Shown: positions 32,389 to 39,950, counted from the stretch's first letter. The stretch is 39,950 bases of DNA from Chloroflexota bacterium (GCA_027298025.1 JAPUGV010000246.1:1-39950), one strand, 5' to 3'. Numbers and translations are program-made. Notes: generated by a model from the letters alone, not told the origin.

Positions 32389-33256
32389 TTACCGCTCCTA
32401 CTGCCCGCTTGGCAGCTTGCTCCAGCGCTTGGGTGGTCAGAACTCTGACCAGATGGCGTTTGTACTCAGCCGATCCATGTAGATCGTCTATCGGATCGCT
32501 CGCTGACGCGGCGAGTTCACCAGCTGTGCTGAAGGCGGCTTCTTCTGCTCCTTGCCCCCGCAGCAGCCCCTCCGCCTCCGACGCGCGGATGGGTACCGGT
32601 CCTACGCTGCCAACGGCCAGACGAGCATGCTCGATCATCCCGTCCTTCACCTCCAACAGCGCGGCCACGGTGGCCATCGGCCGTTCGTGGGTGCTGAATT
32701 TCCGGTACGCGCCGGCGGTGTTTTCCGAGAGGAGCGGGAGTCGGATACGGGTCAGGATTTCGTCAGGTTGCCTGGCAGTTTCGAACATACCCAGGGTGAA
32801 ATCGGCCGCTGGCAACTGTCGCTGCGCATCGGCGGAGCTCAACTCCAGTGTGGCTCCCCAGGCCAGCAGCAGGGTCGCCGGGTCGCTGTGAGGCTCGGCG
32901 AAGCACAGGTTCCCACCGATGGTGCCCATCGCGCGCACCCGTGTGTTGGCGACCTGGGACTCGACCTCAGCAAACAGCGGAGCGTGCTTTTTGACAGTTG
33001 GTGATCGCTCCAACTCCCAATGGGTCGCCAGGGGGCCGATCTGCAATTCATCTCCCTCGGTAGATAACGCAATCTCGTCAAGCCCAGGAATGGTCTTGAT
33101 GTTCACCAGGTGGGGGAAATGCGCCAGTCCCTCCTTCATGATTAGGAGCAGCTCGGTGCCACCCGCATAGATCGCTGCATCGAAGCCAAACTGGGCTAAG
33201 AGAACCGAGGCCTCTTCCACTGTCCCGGGCTCATGGATCTCGAATGGTCTCAGCAT
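32378..33256 (-). CDS. Molybdenum hydroxylase medium (FAD-binding) subunit
   Basis: A 292-residue FAD-binding subunit of the CoxM/CutM type. The two flavin motifs are visible: AIYAGGTELLLIMKEG near residue 30, and TIGGNLCFAEPHSDP near residue 110. The C-terminal domain includes RKFSTHERPMATVAALLE and AVGSVGPVPIRASEAE. It starts 9 nt after the aldolase gene and is the first gene of the hydroxylase set. Confidence 0.93.
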   Translation of the reverse strand: MLRPFEIHEPGTVEEASVLLAQFGFDAAIYAGGTELLLIMKEGLAHFPHLVNIKTIPGLDEIALSTEGDELQIGPLATHWELERSPTVKKHAPLFAEVESQVANTRVRAMGTIGGNLCFAEPHSDPATLLLAWGATLELSSADAQRQLPAADFTLGMFETARQPDEILTRIRLPLLSENTAGAYRKFSTHERPMATVAALLEVKDGMIEHARLAVGSVGPVPIRASEAEGLLRGQGAEEAAFSTAGELAASASDPIDDLHGSAEYKRHLVRVLTTQALEQAAKRAVGAVNEG

Positions 33257-33265
33257 CCTAGAGCT

Positions 33266-33988
33266 TTAAGGTTGGGCGGCCTCAGGCATACCATGGTCTA
33301 AGCGCTGGCGCCGTAGCTCGCGGATCAGGTATTGCCAGTAATTGCCCATGTAATGGTCTGGGTACTTATCCGGATGAAGACGTTCTGCCATCTCGAGTGT
33401 CATCGGCCGCAAGCTGCCGAAGGAGACGGCAATGGCCTGGATGTAGGCCGCGCGCTCCAAGGTTAACGTAGAAATTGTCGCCCAGGGGATATCTTTCCCG
33501 ACGACGACAACCCCGTGATTTCGCAGCAGAACCGCCCGCCGCGAGCCTAAAACCCGGGAGACAGCCAGACCTTGCTCGGGTTGGGTGATCAGATCCGCGG
33601 ATTCATCGAAGACGCCGATGCCATCCTTGAAAAGTGCCGCATCATGCCCCAGGAGTGTAAGGTCGGCATCGCTGGCGCCCAGCGCAATGGAGTGGGGCGG
33701 GTGGGTATGGACCACTGAACCCACATCGGGTCGGGCACGATAGAGTTCCGTGTGGATCACCACCTCGCGGTGGACTTGGCCCGCACCTTCTAGCTTGATG
33801 CCTGTCGAATCGATGGCCAGGACATCGTCGGGCGTGACCTCATTTAGCCCAAGCCCGCTGCGCTTCATATAAATAGAATCGCCAGGGCCGCGGGCGCTGA
33901 CATGGCCCAGCGTGAAGTCACCATGGCCACGCATCGCCAAGATTCGGCACGCCCAAGCGACCTGGATCCGGAGATCATGAGCTTCCAT
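33266..33988 (-). CDS. Class II aldolase/adducin family protein
   Basis: A 240-residue protein of the zinc-dependent class II aldolase/adducin family. Zinc-binding histidines are visible in VVHTHPPHSIALG (HxH) and LLRNHGVVVVGKD, with a likely catalytic acidic residue before the HxH. GHVSARGPGDSIYMKRSG is the substrate-binding N-terminal region. The family splits sugar phosphates or decarboxylates aromatic hydroxyacids. In this neighbourhood, with a hydroxylase and a monooxygenase, a decarboxylase or aldol cleavage step of a catabolic pathway is plausible. It is 42 nt after the cupin gene. Confidence 0.9.
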   Translation of the reverse strand: MEAHDLRIQVAWACRILAMRGHGDFTLGHVSARGPGDSIYMKRSGLGLNEVTPDDVLAIDSTGIKLEGAGQVHREVVIHTELYRARPDVGSVVHTHPPHSIALGASDADLTLLGHDAALFKDGIGVFDESADLITQPEQGLAVSRVLGSRRAVLLRNHGVVVVGKDIPWATISTLTLERAAYIQAIAVSFGSLRPMTLEMAERLHPDKYPDHYMGNYWQYLIRELRRQRLDHGMPEAAQP

Positions 33989-34030
33989 CCTAATGGCCCA
34001 TGCTCTTCGTAGATGCGATCCGGCGAGGCT

Positions 34031-34396
34031 TCATCGCCGATCGGTGGGCGGGTAGCCGGGAGACGGGAACGTGAAGACCATCACCATGTCTTCCTTTCCC
34101 GTGTTGGCGACCGCGTGCCAGACGCGGGCCGGTATGTGTAGGGCGTGTCCGGCCCGGAAGGGGAGCGTGTCACCCTCCAGTCTAAGCTCGCCATTGCCGT
34201 CGACTACGAAGGCCAACTCCTCCACCTCATGGGATACCGGATCGGTGACGGTCCCGGGCCGGAAGATCGAGTACCCAAGCGAGCTCCGGATCCCCCCGAT
34301 GTTGGCCGCGCTCAGTACCATCCGGCTCCAGCTGCCACTTGGGAGCGGGATGGCCTCTACGTCCTCGAAATGGACTGCTTGGACGGACGGCTTCAC
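34031..34396 (-). CDS. Single-domain cupin protein
   Basis: A 121-residue cupin barrel. Motif 1 is PVSHEVEELAFVVDGNGEL, with metal-type His and Glu. Motif 2 is AGHALHIPARVWHAVANTG, with the second His. The start is placed at GTG 34396, which shares bases with the TGA of the M29-like gene (GTGA overlap); the frame is open upstream to 34465 but that part lies inside the preceding gene. It may be a small dioxygenase, an isomerase or a ligand-binding protein of the cluster. The sequence does not decide. Confidence 0.85.
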   Translation of the reverse strand: MKPSVQAVHFEDVEAIPLPSGSWSRMVLSAANIGGIRSSLGYSIFRPGTVTDPVSHEVEELAFVVDGNGELRLEGDTLPFRAGHALHIPARVWHAVANTGKEDMVMVFTFPSPGYPPTDRR

Positions 34397-35400
34397 AGCG
34401 CCCACTCTCCATCCTTGACGATGAATTGGCCGGTATCCTCGATCTGCAGCGAAACGCCTAGGCATGCTCCGTCCAGATGCAGGTCGGAAATGTTCTGGCC
34501 GCCAGGGTAGGCGTGGTAGTTGTCTCCGATGGCGAAGTGCACCGTCCCCAAGCGACCCTTCTCGGATGGGGAGCCATATGGGGACTTCTCGCTGGTCCCA
34601 AACGCGAATTCGGCGACCACATCCGCGCCCTCGACCCCTGCGATTGCCTTGCGAAGCCGCTCGGCTTCCTCCCCTCCCTCAATGGAGACCACGCGACCAT
34701 TCTCGATCGTCCAGGTGATCGGCTCTTCCACTTGACCCGCAAGCCCAATGCCGAGCATGATCCCATCGACCACAATCCTTCCCTGTGTTTGATCCTCAAC
34801 AGCGGCGAAGGCGACTTCGGCCCACAGAGGCACCGGCCCCATCATCTGGCCGCGTTTTTTTATTGGGGTAACCTCCAAGGCCTTGCGACCTTCTATCGAC
34901 ACCAGCACATCCGTTCCCGCAGGCGAAGTCACTCGACAGCGCTTGACTCCCTTCAACGCCTCAATCGCGGCAACGGCCCGAGCGGTAGCGTCCTGGATGT
35001 CGGACTCGGTCAGATCCCAGCTGCCCAGGCCCTCTTCAACGGAAGCAATTTTGGCGTTGTTTTCCACGGTTTCTTTGACTGCTGAGACATGGGCAAAGCG
35101 ATTGGCCCATTCCAGGTTGGTGATGATGATAATCTCATCCGAGTTCACCATCGCCTGATGCAGGTTGCGGGGCGGCGCCATGGGGAACCGCAGGTCATCC
35201 AGCCCACGGCGCACTTGATGCTCGTTATTCGCGATCACTGGAAAGCCACCCCGCTCTACAACGATCTGAGCCAAGGCCTCAGCCTGTAAACGATGGCCGT
35301 CGTCGGTGATGATGGTGACGACATCGTCTTTCTCGACCGACATACAGGTATCTACCACCAACTCAACATCGCGGCGCAGTTCTGCTGTTAGCTCATTCAT
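34393..35400 (-). CDS. M29-family metalloenzyme (aminopeptidase/NicX-like)
   Basis: A 335-residue member of the family that holds the M29 thermophilic aminopeptidases and the 2,5-dihydroxypyridine ring-opening dioxygenase NicX. Metal-binding regions are visible: LWAEVAFAAVEDQTQGRIVVDG, EKGRLGTVHFAIGDN, and the closing GGQNISDLHLDGA with the His-x-Asp pair. It is shorter than AmpS-type peptidases (about 410 residues) and close to NicX (about 350). Set among a hydroxylase, a flavin monooxygenase and an aldolase, a ring-cleaving or other non-peptidase role is attractive but unproven. AGGAGG precedes the ATG. It overlaps the cupin gene. Confidence 0.8.
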   Translation of the reverse strand: MNELTAELRRDVELVVDTCMSVEKDDVVTIITDDGHRLQAEALAQIVVERGGFPVIANNEHQVRRGLDDLRFPMAPPRNLHQAMVNSDEIIIITNLEWANRFAHVSAVKETVENNAKIASVEEGLGSWDLTESDIQDATARAVAAIEALKGVKRCRVTSPAGTDVLVSIEGRKALEVTPIKKRGQMMGPVPLWAEVAFAAVEDQTQGRIVVDGIMLGIGLAGQVEEPITWTIENGRVVSIEGGEEAERLRKAIAGVEGADVVAEFAFGTSEKSPYGSPSEKGRLGTVHFAIGDNYHAYPGGQNISDLHLDGACLGVSLQIEDTGQFIVKDGEWAL

Positions 35401-35532
35401 GGTTCATCCTCCTCGTGTTGTCTGCCATGGAGGCAGCCCAGGGTCCCCCCGAGGGGCGATCCGTGGTTTCTCGCCTGTAACGTGCCTAGCCTTCGAGGCT
35501 GCGCGGCAAAAACCGCGGTGGGGTCATAGTTG

Positions 35533-36561
35533 CTAGCTGCCGAAGGCTGGCAGCACCTCGCGCGCGAACCTTTCCACCTGGCCGAACTGATCCAACGCCC
35601 CGAAACGGCAAATGAAGTAGTTTACTCCGGCCTCGGCAAAGGTCCGCATCCAGTCGATGATATCGTCCGGGGTGCCGACGGGCCCCCACTCGCTAAGATC
35701 CATCGCCTTGCTCAGTTCGGGGTAATACTGGCCGATGTATTCACCCATGCTGCGCTGAGCCGCCTCGCGGCTGTCCGCGATATTCATTGTGACCTGATAG
35801 GCCATTGCAAATTCCGTAATTTCGCGTCTGACTTCCCCTACCGCCTCGGCGATCTGGGCATGCTGTTCGCGAAACTCCTCCGGGTGAGAGGCACGGCAAC
35901 AGGTCATCCAGCCATCGCCATGTTCGGCGATCCGGCGCGCCGCCCGGCTGATCACCCGGCTCACTCGCACCTCGTCCTTCACCCCGACCACCAGCCTCGG
36001 ATTGCTGACCACCCAAATGGGCGGAGGGGATTGCAGTGGTTGGAGCGGAGCCATCTCGGTTCCGGAGTGGAAGCTGATCCGCTCGTAATCAAAGTGTTGG
36101 CCGTGGAACGTTACCTCTCCCTCAGTCCATAGTTGGCGAAGCACAGTCAGGCCTTCTTCGAATATCCGCGCTCGACGCTTGAAATCCAGACCCAGTGCAG
36201 CGTACTCACGTTCGACTCCCAGCTCCGGGTTGCCCATGCAAGCGCCAAGGATGGTCCTGCCCTCCGACATATGATCCAGGGTGGCCCACTCGAGGGCCAA
36301 ATAGAGCGGATTTCGAGTTGCGGTGACCAAACAGGCGGTCCCCAGCTTAACGCGAGACGTGCGCTGAGAGATGCCAGCCAAGAGCAGCAGCGGCTCGTGG
36401 CGCGGCTTGGAGAAGAGGCTGTCCCCCACCCAGACAGAGTCGAAGCCGGCCCCTTCTACAGTCTGAGAGAGATCAAGAAGATCAGCCAGGCTGTAGCTTG
36501 GTGCGAGCAGAGGTTCGCGGTTGTTGAGATTGACGCCGAATCGGACCTTGGGCTGGCTCAC
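35533..36561 (-). CDS. LLM-class (luciferase-like) flavin/F420-dependent oxidoreductase
   Basis: A 342-residue TIM-barrel oxidoreductase of the bacterial luciferase-like family: FGVNLNNREPLLAP, GFDSVWVGDSLF, LGTACLVTATRNPLYLALEW, GRTILGACMGNPELG, and the closing WGPVGTPDDIIDWM. It is complete, unlike the deleted relative at 21097-21507. Members are FMN monooxygenases or F420-dependent dehydrogenases, and the cofactor cannot be told with certainty. The start is GTG 36561 with a poor ribosome-binding site. It is the promoter-proximal gene of the catabolic cluster, downstream of the gntR gene after a 231-nt gap (36562-36792) in which I see no gene. Confidence 0.9.
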   Translation of the reverse strand: MSQPKVRFGVNLNNREPLLAPSYSLADLLDLSQTVEGAGFDSVWVGDSLFSKPRHEPLLLLAGISQRTSRVKLGTACLVTATRNPLYLALEWATLDHMSEGRTILGACMGNPELGVEREYAALGLDFKRRARIFEEGLTVLRQLWTEGEVTFHGQHFDYERISFHSGTEMAPLQPLQSPPPIWVVSNPRLVVGVKDEVRVSRVISRAARRIAEHGDGWMTCCRASHPEEFREQHAQIAEAVGEVRREITEFAMAYQVTMNIADSREAAQRSMGEYIGQYYPELSKAMDLSEWGPVGTPDDIIDWMRTFAEAGVNYFICRFGALDQFGQVERFAREVLPAFGS

Positions 36562-36792
36562 CTGGTCACTCTAGAGTCGTTCAAGCGGTACGAATCCTCC
36601 CAAGAAAAATGGCCACGGGAAACGGAAGATGCAGAACACTTAACCTGCCCCAACCCACCCGCGCACTAGGGGCGTGCGTAGCTGGAGCAAGCCGCCCCAA
36701 ATTTCCATCCGGTGGTTAGGGTGGGAAAAGAGCCCAGAGGTGCCTAGCGGATCACCGTGCCGGAACACGAACACCTTATGGGTATCGACAGC

Positions 36793-37548
36793 CTACTCTC
36801 GTTCCTGAAGCACGGTTTCCGGGAGGGCTTCATTCGGCTCTGGACCAGGCGACGCCAAGACCAGTTCGCTGTCTGATTCGAGTATGAGCTGTGGGACACG
36901 TATGTGTTCGCTCAGTAAGCGCGCAGCCCTTTCAGCATCCTTTGCCCGAACCGCATCGAGGATGGCAAGATGTTCCGCGCACGACCGCTGCATGCCTCCC
37001 CTCAGCGAGAGTGAGCGCATTCGGTATCGGTGCATCTGGTTCACCAGCGGGAAATACACCTCCTGCAGCTTCAGATTCCCGGCTTGTTCAACGAAAAGTG
37101 CGTGGAAGTCAGCATTAGCGTCGAAGAATGCGTCTACCTCCTCCCGTGCCGCGTGCTGGAGCATCTCCTGGTGAAGGTATTCAAGTCGTTCGAGATGGTC
37201 GTTCTCGAGCCTGGCGGTTGCCAGCCGTACAGCCAGCACCTCGAGCGCCTCACGCACCCGGTAGGCGTCAAGGAACTCTTCCTGTGAAAGCGATCTGACG
37301 ACAGCCCCCCGCCGAGGAATCAGGCTGATAAGGCCCTCGGCCTCTAACCGGCGGAAGGCCTCGCGCACCGGACCTCGGCTGACCTCAAGCGCCGCGGCGA
37401 TGGTTACCTCCTGCAATGGTGTATCCGGCGGTAGCCGATTAGAGAGGATGTCGTCGCGCAAACTGTGATACACGCGCTCGGTGAGGGTCGCCTTGTCCAG
37501 CGCGCGATGGGGCATATAGCTGTGCTCGGGCGCAGCTTGAGCTTTCAT
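36793..37548 (-). CDS. GntR-family transcription regulator (FadR/FCD subfamily)
   Basis: A 251-residue regulator. The winged helix-turn-helix at about residues 20-85 includes LTERVYHSLRDDILSNRLPP, VSRGPVREAFRRLEAEGLI and RRGAVVRS. The FCD ligand-binding domain follows, with FHALFVEQAGN and HLAILDAVRAKD supplying typical metal-binding Asp/His positions. FCD regulators usually repress catabolic genes and respond to organic acids. It stands between the divergent phn-like transporter and the catabolic cluster, and a perfect palindrome lies just upstream of it. An alternative start at ATG 37515 would trim 11 residues. Confidence 0.92.
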   Translation of the reverse strand: MKAQAAPEHSYMPHRALDKATLTERVYHSLRDDILSNRLPPDTPLQEVTIAAALEVSRGPVREAFRRLEAEGLISLIPRRGAVVRSLSQEEFLDAYRVREALEVLAVRLATARLENDHLERLEYLHQEMLQHAAREEVDAFFDANADFHALFVEQAGNLKLQEVYFPLVNQMHRYRMRSLSLRGGMQRSCAEHLAILDAVRAKDAERAARLLSEHIRVPQLILESDSELVLASPGPEPNEALPETVLQERE

Positions 37549-37587
37549 GCTGAGCCTATTGCCTGGACCATCAGGTAAATGGTTTAC

Positions 37588-37602
37588 TGTTGACAGTCAA
37601 CA
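37588..37602. promoter_or_regulatory. Candidate GntR operator palindrome
   Basis: TGTTGAC and GTCAACA form perfect 7-bp arms around one base (37595). The palindrome covers the -35 hexamer of the phn promoter and lies 40 nt upstream of the gntR start, so one bound dimer could control both directions. Confidence 0.6.
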
Positions 37603-37620
37603 TTCTGTAATGTATATAAT
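37590..37620 (+). promoter_or_regulatory. Promoter of the phnDC(E)-like transporter operon
   Basis: A consensus TTGACA (37590-37595) is followed by TATATA (37613-37618, 17-bp spacing) overlapping TATAAT (37615-37620, 19-bp spacing). Transcription from about 37626 would leave a leader of roughly 310 nt before phnD. Confidence 0.7.
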
Positions 37621-37936
37621 AGACCATCCTGCCAAGGCGTCAATAGAGCCAAATCTGTGCGACACGAGACTTGAACGGGCGCGCGCCCGGGCTCCACGGC
37701 AGGCCACACTCTTGCCCTTGCCAACGACCAGGCGGAGGCGCTTGCGCAGAAGCCAATTGACTTTGTGCCGCATTGCAAGCCAAACAATCGGCTGGTCATC
37801 GATGATGTCGGAAGCCTGCGCTGGTCCGATGTCCGATTGGTCATTTCAATTTATGAAAGGAGGATGAGATATCGGCTAGATTGCTCATACCCTCGCAACT
37901 GTTCCCAAATTGTTTATACCCCTTAGGAGGAGACTC
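37621..37936 (+). other. Long leader of the phn-like operon; no recognised gene
   Basis: About 315 nt lie between the promoter and the phnD ATG. I see no riboswitch or terminator. One plus-strand frame is open from 37675 to a TAG at 37924. It reads like protein (ALANDQAEALAQKPIDFVP, then LVIDDVGSLRWSDVRLV) but has no start at its head and no family I recognise, so it may be a decayed gene piece. A 20-codon frame starts at ATG 37864 inside the same reading. Confidence 0.4.
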
Positions 37937-38842
37937 ATGTTTTCGCACGCAAGAAAATTAGGCGTCCTGGGCGGAACGATCGTGATCGCCCTGGTGTTAG
38001 CCGCCTGTGCTCCAAGCGCCCCCGAGTTGGGTTCACCGGAGAATCCGATCGTCTTTATATTCACGCCATCCGGTCAGCAGGAGGACGTTGTCGCTGGAAT
38101 GGAAGCGGTAGGCGAGCTATTGGAAGAGGCCACGGGCTACACTTTCGAAACTAGGCTGGTGAACTCTTACAACGCCGCCGTGGAGGCCTTATGCTCCGGT
38201 CAAGCGCAGGTAAGCCATCTAGGGAACTTCCCTTACCTCGTCGCCCAAGATAAGTGTGGTGTCCAGGTTGCCGGAGTATTCCTCCGCTTTGGTTCGGACA
38301 CCTACGCCACGCAGATCATCGCTAGGACGGACAGTGATTTTGACGATCTGGCGGCTCTGGCCGGGAAGCGGCCGTGCTGGAATGACCCCCTTTCCGCTTC
38401 TGGCTACGTCGCTCCTATCGGTATCCTAGGCGATGCGGGAGTACTTGATAGCCTACAGGAGCCGGTCTGGGTCGGTTCGCACGCCTCCGTCGTTAGTTCG
38501 CTCTATGAGGGAGGGATCTGCGACTTTGGGGCGACCTGGGTCGACGCTAGAGGCTCAATCGAAGACGACAATCCCGATGTGAAAGAAGTCGTGTCTGTTG
38601 TCTTCACCTCCGACGATTTCCTCCCTAATGACATGTTTGTCACCGTCGCGGACCTAGATCCTGAGATTCGCAAGAACATCGTGGAGGCCCTTGTCGCCAT
38701 CCCTGAAACTGAGGATGGCAAGGCTGCCTACGATCGTTTGTATCAGATCGAGGGTGTGGTGGCGAGGGAGGACGCGTTCTTCGATACCTTCCGTGTCTAC
38801 CTTGAAGCCTCCGGCCTAGATCTCGAAGCGCTGTTCGAGTAG
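37937..38842 (+). CDS. phnD: PhnD-like phosphonate/phosphite-type substrate-binding lipoprotein
   Basis: A 301-residue binding protein of the PhnD/PtxB family. The signal peptide ends in the lipobox VLAAC. ENPIVFIFTPSGQQEDVVAG, FETRLVNSYNAAVEALCSGQAQVSHLGNF and the binding-loop region CWNDPLSASGYVAPIGIL are characteristic. The frame opens at 37910, but the ATG at 37937 has an AGGAGGAG ribosome-binding site six bases upstream and gives a normal signal peptide. Family members bind phosphonates, phosphite or phosphate analogues, and some relatives bind other small acids. Given the gntR-linked catabolic genes on the other strand, the ligand may be that pathway's substrate. Confidence 0.88.
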   Translation: MFSHARKLGVLGGTIVIALVLAACAPSAPELGSPENPIVFIFTPSGQQEDVVAGMEAVGELLEEATGYTFETRLVNSYNAAVEALCSGQAQVSHLGNFPYLVAQDKCGVQVAGVFLRFGSDTYATQIIARTDSDFDDLAALAGKRPCWNDPLSASGYVAPIGILGDAGVLDSLQEPVWVGSHASVVSSLYEGGICDFGATWVDARGSIEDDNPDVKEVVSVVFTSDDFLPNDMFVTVADLDPEIRKNIVEALVAIPETEDGKAAYDRLYQIEGVVAREDAFFDTFRVYLEASGLDLEALFE

Positions 38843-38858
38843 TCAAAGTTCGCTCCAA

Positions 38859-38887
38859 ACAGGGGGAGGGAAACACCCTCCCCCTGT
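38859..38887 (+). terminator. Intercistronic hairpin after phnD
   Basis: ACAGGGGGAGGG (38859-38870) and CCCTCCCCCTGT (38876-38887) form a perfect 12-bp stem with loop AAACA, 16 nt past the phnD stop. Only CTGTTGT follows, so it probably lowers read-through into phnC or shields the phnD mRNA from decay. Confidence 0.75.
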
Positions 38888-38914
38888 CTGTTGTATCCGA
38901 ACCCGGTCCGCACA

Positions 38915-39694
38915 ATGCTCAAGGTCGAACATCTCACCAAGGTCTACGCCAACGGCGTCCTGGCATTGGACGACGTAAGTTTCACCGTCTCGGAGAATGA
39001 GTTCCTGGCCATCATTGGCTTGTCAGGCTCCGGCAAGTCAACCCTTCTGCGATGTATCAATCGCTTGGTGGAGCCCACGTCCGGAAAGATTGAGTGGTAT
39101 GGCAAGGACGTTATCGGCATGGAATCCGCCGAGCTTCGCCAGATTCGCCGTCAGATCGGCATGATTTTCCAGCAGTTCAATCTCGTAAAGCGCTCATCGG
39201 TTCTGACCAACGTGCTGTCCGGAAGATTGGGCTATGTGTCCCCACGCATTAGTTTGCCGGGCATCTGGCCCAAAGATGAGAAGGAGCGCGCCATGCGTGC
39301 GATGCGTCGAATGGGGCTCGAAGATAAGGCGCATAGCCGAGCAGACACGCTATCTGGAGGTCAGCAGCAGCGGGTGGGGATAGCCCGGGCATTGATGCAA
39401 GAGCCAAAGCTGATCCTAGCCGATGAACCTGTCGCAAGCCTCGACCCGGTTCTTGCGCACAGCATACTTAGACACCTCGAGGAACTTAACCAGGACGAAG
39501 GCATCACGATCATGTGCAGCCTGCATTTCCTAGATCTCGTCCACCGATATGCCAAGCGCGTGCTCGCTCTAAAGGACGGGCGGGTCGTATTCGTCGGATC
39601 ACCTCGTGAAATCGACCACGCCCGCTTTAAGGAAATCTACGGTGAGGAAGCTGAAGATGTGCGCGCCACTTTCGTGGATGCCCCATCTCAGTGA
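38915..39694 (+). CDS. phnC: PhnC-like ABC transporter ATP-binding protein
   Basis: A 259-residue ABC ATPase with Walker A GLSGSGKSTLLRCINRL, Q-loop MIFQQFNLVKRSSVLTNVLSGRLGY (the PhnC-type long loop), signature LSGGQQQRVGIARALMQ, Walker B LILADEPVASLDP and the H-loop in CSLHFLDLVHRYAKR. The frame is open from a TTG at 38891, within a few bases of the hairpin. ATG 38915 (MLKVEHLTKVY) is the family-like start, though without a clear ribosome-binding site. Its stop overlaps the GTG of the next gene. Confidence 0.92.
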   Translation: MLKVEHLTKVYANGVLALDDVSFTVSENEFLAIIGLSGSGKSTLLRCINRLVEPTSGKIEWYGKDVIGMESAELRQIRRQIGMIFQQFNLVKRSSVLTNVLSGRLGYVSPRISLPGIWPKDEKERAMRAMRRMGLEDKAHSRADTLSGGQQQRVGIARALMQEPKLILADEPVASLDPVLAHSILRHLEELNQDEGITIMCSLHFLDLVHRYAKRVLALKDGRVVFVGSPREIDHARFKEIYGEEAEDVRATFVDAPSQ

Positions 39695-39950
39695 CCCCTG
39701 ACAAGGCCGACAGCGAATCGCATTCGCCGAAGCTTGCGGCGGTCGGTTCGGCTTTGGTACCCGGGCTTGGCCAGTTTTTCGGTGGTCGGCGGGCTCGTGG
39801 CTGGGGGATATTGGCTGCGGTCGCGGCTTCTGCGGGGCTCGTTTCCTGGTATGGAGAGCAGCCGTTTTGGTATGTCGTGCCGGCCATAATTTGGCTGTGG
39901 GGAGTTTGGGATGCATCGGCGGTTGCTGAGGAATCATCCCGTCCCCTGCT
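39691..39950 (+). CDS. PhnE-like permease, N-terminal part only (runs off the window)
   Basis: A GTG at 39691 overlaps the TGA of phnC (GTGA), and its frame stays open to the right edge, about 86 codons. It begins MTPDKADSESHSPKLAAVG, then SALVPGLGQFFGGRRARGWG and hydrophobic segments (GILAAVAASAGLVSW; YVVPAIIWLWGVWDASAVA). Position and coupling point to the permease of the phn-like importer. The visible part, however, is a PGLGQ-type two-helix module seen in small TM2/DUF5683-like membrane proteins, not the usual PhnE start, so it may be an N-terminal extension before the permease core. The core itself is outside the window. Confidence 0.65.
   Translation, partial: MTPDKADSESHSPKLAAVGSALVPGLGQFFGGRRARGWGILAAVAASAGLVSWYGEQPFWYVVPAIIWLWGVWDASAVAEESSRPL

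Noticed and set aside
29570-33256. Aerobic CO dehydrogenase (coxMSL)
   Set aside because: The large subunit lacks the AYxCSFR loop with the copper-binding Cys, so only a general molybdenum hydroxylase is claimed.
37864-37926. 20-codon leader peptide (MRYRLDC...) before phnD
   Set aside because: Its GGAGG touches the ATG with no spacing, too close for normal initiation, and no attenuator structure follows.

Overview
This GC-rich (high-50s percent by eye) bacterial window looks like a member of the Chloroflexota. The clues are a sugar-binding lipoprotein with an alternating Val-Glu stretch after its lipobox, F420/FMN luciferase-like monooxygenases, a Cox-type molybdenum hydroxylase with CoxG, a SpoIIIAA/R3H ATPase next to tmk, and a Tat-exported DUF1501/DUF1800 pair. 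The phylum is inferred from gene content. No rRNA, tRNA, CRISPR array or insertion sequence was seen.

Layout: 1-641 is the tail of a SUMF1/FGE-fold protein. The minus strand from 7392 to 662 holds an OsmC-family gene, a MoxR-DUF58-transglutaminase-ThiO run joined by 4-nt stop/start overlaps, and a cupredoxin lipoprotein. The OsmC gene has an in-frame TGA exactly at its catalytic cysteine, followed by a well-placed hairpin, and is best read as a selenoprotein. Positions 7452-11808 (-) are a complete sugar ABC importer. A divergent promoter region with two palindromes separates it from an unusual SDR (12011-12799, +). Then come lipA, a pentaheme cytochrome c, a VapC remnant, a lipoprotein fusing a metal-site-dead metallo-beta-lactamase fold to a lysyl-oxidase-like domain, a membrane EEP hydrolase, the DUF1501/DUF1800 pair and CsaA.

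Positions 21097-24593 hold an internally deleted luciferase-like gene, a small membrane protein, a type-2 ferredoxin-NADP reductase, guanylate kinase with a tandemly duplicated 3' end, and an FmdB zinc ribbon. Positions 24594-27792 (-) are GNAT-like, SpoIIIAA/R3H ATPase and tmk, linked by ATGA overlaps.

Positions 27897-37548 (-) look like a catabolic island: GntR/FCD regulator, flavin monooxygenase, M29-family enzyme (the family that also contains the ring-opening dioxygenase NicX), cupin, class II aldolase, three-subunit molybdenum hydroxylase, 3-hydroxyacyl-CoA dehydrogenase and CoxG. Divergently, behind a TTGACA promoter overlapped by a perfect palindrome, lie phnD- and phnC-like genes and the start of a phnE-like permease that runs off the right edge. 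The regulator probably controls both uptake and breakdown of one substrate, which the sequence does not identify.

Several starts were moved from the longest open frame to positions supported by ribosome-binding sites or stop/start overlaps; each is explained in its entry.
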